A stretch of 10,048 nt of DNA, taken from Eubacteriales bacterium (GTDB lineage Bacteria; Bacillota; Clostridia; Christensenellales; UMGS416). The stretch is from positions 1 to 10,048 of the forward strand of contig JAQVWW010000015.1 of the NCBI GenBank assembly GCA_028709505.1, in the 5' to 3' direction. Position 1 is the stretch's first letter; each line of letters starts with the position of its first letter. Both the position numbers and the translations under genes were made by a program. Positions 5,827-10,048 of the stretch are shown here, in pieces. The notes under the pieces are model-generated. The model was not told the DNA's origin, made no database searches, and was given only the letters and a program-made list of their open reading frames with translations.

Positions 5827-8800
5827 CTAGCGTATCAGCTTGAGCGTCAGGATCTCATAGCAGCCGCAGCGCAGCGCGACGGTGTCCGTATCGTCGGCCA
5901 GCTTCTGTTGGGGATGCTCCATCAGATCGCTTAGCCAGATCTCGCGGAATTTCATGCCGAACTTCAGCGTAACCTGACAACGCCGGTTGTATGCCTCGTA
6001 CATGCGGACAATCAGCCCGTCGCCGTCCTCGGCCTGCTTGACCGTCTCGATGATCACGTTGTCTTTGTCGGCGCTGACGAAGGAAAAGGCCTCGGGCAGC
6101 GTTCCGTCCTGGCGGCCCAGCGGCAGGGCCAGCATGGGCTGGTTCAGCGCCTGGGCGGCCTGCACCGTCGCGCTGCGGAAATCCCCGGCATGGGGCAGCA
6201 GCGAATAGGTGAAGCTGTGGTCGCCCATATCGGCCTGGGGGTTGGGATATTTGGGCGAACGCAGCAGGCTTAGCTTCAACGTAGAGCCTTGGGCGCTGTG
6301 CCCGTATTTGCAGTCGTTGAGCAGGCTGACGCCGAAGCCGTTCTCCGAAAGATCCGCCCATTTGTGGGCGCAGACCTCGTACTTGGCCTGCTCCCAGGAC
6401 GTATTGCGGTGGGTCGGGCGCTTCAGGTTGCCAAATTGGATATCATAAGTCGCCTCGGCGGTACGGATATCAAACGGGAACGCCGCTTTGAGCAGCAGAT
6501 GGCTTTCCTGCCAATGCACCGAAGTCTCAAAATCGATGCGGCGCATGTCGGCATAGAGATAAATCCGCTGGCAGATGGATGAATGCAGGAATTTGCGCTT
6601 CACCAGAAAGCCGGCCCGTACGCCTTCGTCGAGGGGCTCGATGGACTCCACTTCGTCCACCGGCCACATTTTGCTCTCGTAATACGAGGTCAGCTCCCAG
6701 GCGTCATACTGCGCCGGCATGTCCTCAAACAGCTCCAAGCGGTTGCCCGGCTCGCCGGCACGGAACACCTCGCGGCGGTTCTCTTTATCAAACAGCGACG
6801 CAATGTTGCCGTTTTCATCCAGACGCAGCACGTAGAAGCCGTTCTGCGCCGTGCGGCCGCTGATCGACACGGCACGTGCCGGCGTCTCGGGCTGCACCAC
6901 GCGCCAGCCAAACGCGGGGATGTCGCGGGCAAAAATGCGTTCCTCGCCGCAGCGGACCGCGTCGCTGTTGGCAAAACCGTTGGGGTTGTACACCAGTATG
7001 CCCCCGCCGGTTTTGACTCCGGCGGCCAGGCTCTCCAGCGCGCTGTGGGCAAGGGCCTCGCCGGCGGCCAAAACTTCGCTGTATTGGGCGTGGCTGTCCT
7101 GATACACTTCCAGAATGGACGAGCCGGGTATGATGTCGTGGAACTGGTTGAGCAGTATGGTTCGCCAGCCGTCGCCAAGGCGCTGCTGCGGATAAGGCGC
7201 CCCTGTCAGCAGGTTGGCAAGCACCGACAGGCCTTCTGCCTTCTGATACAGCAGCTCGCTTTTGCGGTTGCCGCGCTTATTGGCGGCCATCGTCGTGTAG
7301 GTGCCGCGGTGAAATTCCAGATACAGCTCGCCCACCCAGCGGGGCGTCTCCTTATCCTGGGCGCAGTTGCTGGTAAAGTTGTCGTAAGCGATCTCCAAAA
7401 ACTCGTGCGCCGTACGGATGGCCGTCTGCGGAACGCCGGGCAACCCGTGGGACAGCCGGCGCTGCACCTCCAGCATCTGCTTGGTCGGCCCGCCGCCGCC
7501 GTCGCCAAAGCCAAACGTATCCAACACGTGGTCGTTGAGGTGCTTTTGCTGATACCTGCGCCAGGCGCCGATGATTTCCTGAGGGGTCAGGCGCCCCACA
7601 TACGTGGTGATGGTCGGAGGTTCCTGGCCCCGCTGGGCCGTCTGCGCCGTCAGGAAGTAGGTAAACACTTCGGTGCCGTCGATGCCCTGCCACAGGAAGG
7701 TATCGTAGGGCATGCGGTTATGGTCGTTCCAGCTGATTTTGGACGTAACAAACCGGTCTACGCCGCTTTTCCTGAGAATTTGCGGCAGGGCGGCGCTGTA
7801 TCCAAATACGTCGGGCAGCCACAGGATGTGGTTGTCCACGCCAAATTCCTGTTGAAAAAAGCGCTTGCCGTACAGCAGCTGCCGGACCATGCTCTCGCCG
7901 CTGATGAGGTTGCAATCGGCCTCCACCCACATGGCGCCTTCGGCCTCCCAGCGGCCCTCCCTTATGGCCTGGCAAATCCGCTCATACAGTTCGGGATCGT
8001 CTTCCTTCACGTACTGATACAGCTGCGGCTGCGAAGACATGAACTTATACTCGGGATACTCCCGCATCAGCCGCAGCACCGTGGCAAAACTGCACTGCGC
8101 CTTCTCCCGCGTGACGGACAGCGGCCACAACCACGCCACATCGATATGGGTATGCCCGATGCAGTCGACAACCGCGTCGCTGCTGCCGGCCAGGCGGCCG
8201 TACAGTTCCTCACGCAGATAGCCGGCGGCCTGGCGCACGCTGTCAAAAAAAGCGGGGCTGGCGGTGTCGCAGAGGTTCAGCCGGCCGGCGGCGCGGCCCA
8301 GCACCCTCATGATGGCGATGTAGTCGTTGCCCGAAGGGTCCATGCAGCTGCATGCGTCCAGCGGCACCTGGAAATCGTAGTACAGCGATTCCAGTTCCGT
8401 ATCCACCAGCACCAGCGAAATCTTCAGATGTGCCGCGGGAACCTCGCTGCCCAGAAAGAAATAGAGCGCCATGTCGTAATCCGTATCAAACTCCAGCGTA
8501 AACTCGCTGTGGTTCACATCCAGCGCCTGATACAGCGTGCCGTCCAGATAGACCATCACCTGCGGGCGCAGCGCGTCCCAGCCGTCCTCTATGCCCGTGC
8601 TGACCCGGGCTATCAGCTTTTTTCCGTCCACCGCCGCCGGCGTATGCACGTTGCCGCGAAACCACGCGTGCTGCCATTTGCCGGTAACGGTGGTTTCGGG
8701 CGTGACCGGCTGCCAGCCGCTCTGCGGCGGCGTATTGGACGTCTTAAACCCGCTCAGCACATATTCAAACCCGGGCAGTTCGCCAAGGTTTGTGCCTGCG

Positions 8801-8856
8801 AGAGCCTTCAGTGTGCCGCACAGTGTGCGAATCCGCTCTTCGATACATTGCGTCAT
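5827..8856 (-). CDS. Alpha-mannosidase, glycoside hydrolase family 38
   Basis: This 1009-residue enzyme releases alpha-linked mannose from mannosides or N-glycan fragments, retaining the anomeric form and using one zinc ion. After a beta-rich N-terminal region (about 1-225) comes the catalytic domain: GHTHIDVAWLWPL at 234-246 with zinc ligands His237 and Asp239, WLPDVFGYS with the nucleophile and ligand Asp349, and NQFHDIIPGSS with His573. FGFGDGGGGPT at 448-458 is also typical. A helical middle domain follows at about 500-600 and a large C-terminal beta-sandwich to the end. The length fits bacterial GH38 (about 900-1050). There is no signal peptide, so it works in the cytoplasm on imported sugars. 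The start is supported by GAGGGGTG 7 bases before the ATG. I see no clear promoter in the 173-bp gap to the upstream ATPase gene, nor a transporter or regulator nearby. Confidence 0.95.
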   Translation of the reverse strand: MTQCIEERIRTLCGTLKALAGTNLGELPGFEYVLSGFKTSNTPPQSGWQPVTPETTVTGKWQHAWFRGNVHTPAAVDGKKLIARVSTGIEDGWDALRPQVMVYLDGTLYQALDVNHSEFTLEFDTDYDMALYFFLGSEVPAAHLKISLVLVDTELESLYYDFQVPLDACSCMDPSGNDYIAIMRVLGRAAGRLNLCDTASPAFFDSVRQAAGYLREELYGRLAGSSDAVVDCIGHTHIDVAWLWPLSVTREKAQCSFATVLRLMREYPEYKFMSSQPQLYQYVKEDDPELYERICQAIREGRWEAEGAMWVEADCNLISGESMVRQLLYGKRFFQQEFGVDNHILWLPDVFGYSAALPQILRKSGVDRFVTSKISWNDHNRMPYDTFLWQGIDGTEVFTYFLTAQTAQRGQEPPTITTYVGRLTPQEIIGAWRRYQQKHLNDHVLDTFGFGDGGGGPTKQMLEVQRRLSHGLPGVPQTAIRTAHEFLEIAYDNFTSNCAQDKETPRWVGELYLEFHRGTYTTMAANKRGNRKSELLYQKAEGLSVLANLLTGAPYPQQRLGDGWRTILLNQFHDIIPGSSILEVYQDSHAQYSEVLAAGEALAHSALESLAAGVKTGGGILVYNPNGFANSDAVRCGEERIFARDIPAFGWRVVQPETPARAVSISGRTAQNGFYVLRLDENGNIASLFDKENRREVFRAGEPGNRLELFEDMPAQYDAWELTSYYESKMWPVDEVESIEPLDEGVRAGFLVKRKFLHSSICQRIYLYADMRRIDFETSVHWQESHLLLKAAFPFDIRTAEATYDIQFGNLKRPTHRNTSWEQAKYEVCAHKWADLSENGFGVSLLNDCKYGHSAQGSTLKLSLLRSPKYPNPQADMGDHSFTYSLLPHAGDFRSATVQAAQALNQPMLALPLGRQDGTLPEAFSFVSADKDNVIIETVKQAEDGDGLIVRMYEAYNRRCQVTLKFGMKFREIWLSDLMEHPQQKLADDTDTVALRCGCYEILTLKLIR

Positions 8857-8958
8857 CTTGCTTCACCCCTCGTATAGAATCGTGCGGCGCCGCCGGCAGG
8901 GCCGCCATTGCCGCCGCAAAATAGTTGGCATTGTCCTGTCCGGCGATGGCCGCGCCGC

Positions 8959-8995
8959 AAAAAGCCCGGCGACGCAGCGTGCGTCACCCGCAGGG
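8959..8995 (-). terminator. Probable intrinsic terminator of the ATPase gene
   Basis: On the minus strand GACGCA and TGCGTC (8980-8985 and 8971-8976) pair, extended by G-U, G-C and G-C pairs and by a CCC/GGG helix across a small bulge, and followed by CTTTTTG (T-run 8959-8963). It lies 35 bases past the ATPase stop. If it works, the mannosidase must be transcribed from its own promoter in the next 100 bases. Confidence 0.5.
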
Positions 8996-9029
8996 ATCTT
9001 GCTGCCGCTGTGCGCACAGCCAGCCGGTC

Positions 9030-9893
9030 CTAGTGCTGTACAAACTCATGCTGGTGCCGGGCAAAAAAATCCTGATAAACGCGGACATTCTCCAGCTGTG
9101 TCCACCGTTTGATATCCACGGGCCGCGCGTCCAGGTCATAAATCTTTGCCCCGGGGATGGCCAGCAAAAAAGGCGAATGGGTGGAGATGATCAGCTGACA
9201 CGCCATATACCGCGCAGATTCCTGCAAATACTTGGCAAGCTCCACCTGCTTGGCCGCCGAAAGGCTGTTTTCCGGCTCGTCCAGCAGATAGAGCGCGTCG
9301 GCCTCTATGCGCTGCTGGAAGTAGAAGCTGGCGCTTTCTCCGTTGGATTGCTCGCGCACGTTGGGCATCACCTGCTCGCGGACAAACGCCGACTGGGTTT
9401 TGCGCCGGGCGCTGTTGCGCTTTTTCAGCGTGTCGTAGTCGTCTAACGATCGTAACCGGAACGTAGAATGCCGGGCCTCGTAATGATCGTCGAACAGCAT
9501 CTCCTTTTTGCGGTCGATGCCCTCGTTCAGGCTGCGGATATGCAGCATATAATCAAACACGTCGTCGCTGGTGATCACCCGGCTGTGCGGCGGAACGCTT
9601 TCCTCCAGCCGTACCTGGCACAGCTTTACATAGTCTTGAAAAAAGTTCGAAGAGTTAAACGGCGCGCTGCGGCCAACGCCCAGCTTTTGGGCGATGACAT
9701 TGAGCGCCGTGGTTTTGCCCGAGCCGTTGCCGCCGTACAGGATGGTGATGCTTTCAAAGTCCAACCGCTCCAGCCCGGCCTGCGACAGCGTAAAAAAGGG
9801 ATACATCGTGTTGTAGCACGTGCGTTTGATCCCCATGCGAAAATTCCACTCGGCGTCCTGGTTGGGAAAAACGATGCTGTCCAGATAGACCAT
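9030..9893 (-). CDS. AAA/ABC-like ATPase (predicted ATPase, COG3910-like)
   Basis: This 287-residue soluble protein is an ATP-binding-cassette type ATPase without membrane segments. Walker A is GGNGSGKTT at 54-62, the signature-like SNGES is at about 183-187, Walker B is LYLLDEPENS at 201-210, and the switch histidine is in STHSPFLL at 237-244. A charged middle part (about 115-180) replaces the long coiled coil of SMC/RecF relatives. The end, with IYDLD and ENVRVYQDFF, resembles stand-alone 'predicted ATPase' proteins whose job is unknown. The start is the ATG at 9891-9893 with AAAGGG 5 bases upstream; a TTG at 9923 in the same frame is less likely. No nuclease or toxin partner is adjacent on the downstream side. 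It has its own promoter at 9942-9970. Confidence 0.85.
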   Translation of the reverse strand: MVYLDSIVFPNQDAEWNFRMGIKRTCYNTMYPFFTLSQAGLERLDFESITILYGGNGSGKTTALNVIAQKLGVGRSAPFNSSNFFQDYVKLCQVRLEESVPPHSRVITSDDVFDYMLHIRSLNEGIDRKKEMLFDDHYEARHSTFRLRSLDDYDTLKKRNSARRKTQSAFVREQVMPNVREQSNGESASFYFQQRIEADALYLLDEPENSLSAAKQVELAKYLQESARYMACQLIISTHSPFLLAIPGAKIYDLDARPVDIKRWTQLENVRVYQDFFARHQHEFVQH

Positions 9894-9941
9894 AGTTGCC
9901 CTTTCGCTTACCGGCGCCGGCAAGGCGCCTTTATGGCTCTG

Positions 9942-9970
9942 ATTATAGCAGCCCGGGCACCGGCCGGCAA
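9942..9970 (-). promoter_or_regulatory. Promoter of the ATPase gene
   Basis: On the minus strand there is -35 TTGCCG (9965-9970), a 17-base spacer and a consensus -10 TATAAT (9942-9947). Transcription would start near 9935, with a leader of about 42 bases. That leader holds two copies of the self-complementary GGCGCC (9913-9918 and 9924-9929), which can pair into a hairpin just ahead of the ribosome binding site and might restrain translation. Confidence 0.75.
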
Positions 9971-9999
9971 TCGCGTAAGCCGGCGTACGTCCTCGTTGT

Positions 10000-10048
10000 T
10001 TACTTGTGCAATCTGTTTTCTTGGCGATCAGCCCATCTTGCTGATTTT
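10000..10048 (-). CDS. Possible 3' end of a minus-strand gene (unknown)
   Basis: One minus-strand frame is open from the window edge and ends in KSARWADRQENRLHK followed by TAA (10000-10002). Only 15 codons are visible, too few to assign a family or to be sure that it is coding. If real, it lies upstream of the ATPase in the same direction, about 30 bases before the ATPase promoter. Confidence 0.2.
   Translation of the reverse strand, partial: KSARWADRQENRLHK

Noticed and set aside
5346..5843. 165-codon plus-strand frame in the convergent spacer
   Set aside because: It starts within the hydrolase gene, has no ribosome site, crosses several hairpins and runs past the mannosidase stop. No known motif is present.
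6583..8877. 764-codon plus-strand open frame opposite the mannosidase
   Set aside because: It is a shadow of the GH38 gene, whose catalytic motifs are clear. The plus-strand product resembles no family and has no proper start signal.
9894..9923. TTG at 9923 as the ATPase start
   Set aside because: The ATG at 9893 has AAAGGG at good spacing, while the extra ten residues fall in the leader hairpin.
1..10048. CRISPR array, complete insertion sequence or intact integrase
   Set aside because: No regularly spaced repeats, transposase motifs or recombinase catalytic residues were found on either strand. Only the short repeat at 2458-2479 hints at recombination.

Overview
The window looks like a chromosomal segment of a moderately GC-rich member of the Firmicutes, most likely an anaerobic, Clostridia-like gut or environmental lineage. 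This rests on an S-box (SAM-I) riboswitch controlling metK, a tRNA gene with its CCA end encoded, strong Shine-Dalgarno sequences, sigma-A type promoters (TATAAT boxes with 16-18 bp spacers), and the look of a solute-binding protein remnant. TGA serves as an ordinary stop in the window and Trp is written TGG, so the code is standard. No species can be named from the sequence alone.

Left part (1-1820): the 3' end of a GNAT acetyltransferase gene (+) converges on metK (-), with a 14-bp GC-rich hairpin between them. metK (S-adenosylmethionine synthetase) has a full regulatory leader: a near-consensus promoter, a SAM-I aptamer, an antiterminator/terminator switch and a good ribosome binding site. 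The enzyme's own product therefore shuts off its transcription. From 1821 to about 2282 I see no gene.

Middle (2283-3340): a tRNA-Val(GAC) gene with its own promoter and terminator is followed by what looks like scar tissue of a mobile element. This holds a pair of 10-bp direct repeats and a small helix-turn-helix (excisionase-like) gene on the minus strand. That gene is interrupted by an in-frame TGA where related proteins would be expected to have Trp. About 25 bp beyond its start codon begins, abruptly and in the other direction, the C-terminal third of an extracellular sugar-type solute-binding protein that has lost its front part. tRNA genes are common integration sites, so insertion followed by decay or deletion is the simplest reading.

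Right of that (3254-5373): a promoter lying inside the end of the solute-binding-protein remnant drives a two-gene operon, an FAD-dependent oxidoreductase and an alpha/beta hydrolase, which overlap by 17 bases and are probably translationally coupled. Their substrate is unknown. They look like the survivors of a larger catabolic locus that once had a dedicated transporter. The 5374-5826 stretch is non-coding, with several hairpins.

Right part (5827-10048), all on the minus strand: a 1009-residue cytoplasmic GH38 alpha-mannosidase with all expected zinc and catalytic residues, and upstream of it a single-gene ATPase of the AAA/ABC-like 'predicted ATPase' type with its own promoter. A few codons of a possible further minus-strand gene touch the right edge. 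I found no CRISPR array, complete integrase or transposase. The most unusual spot is the tRNA-Val / interrupted HTH / decapitated binding-protein junction at 2331-3340.
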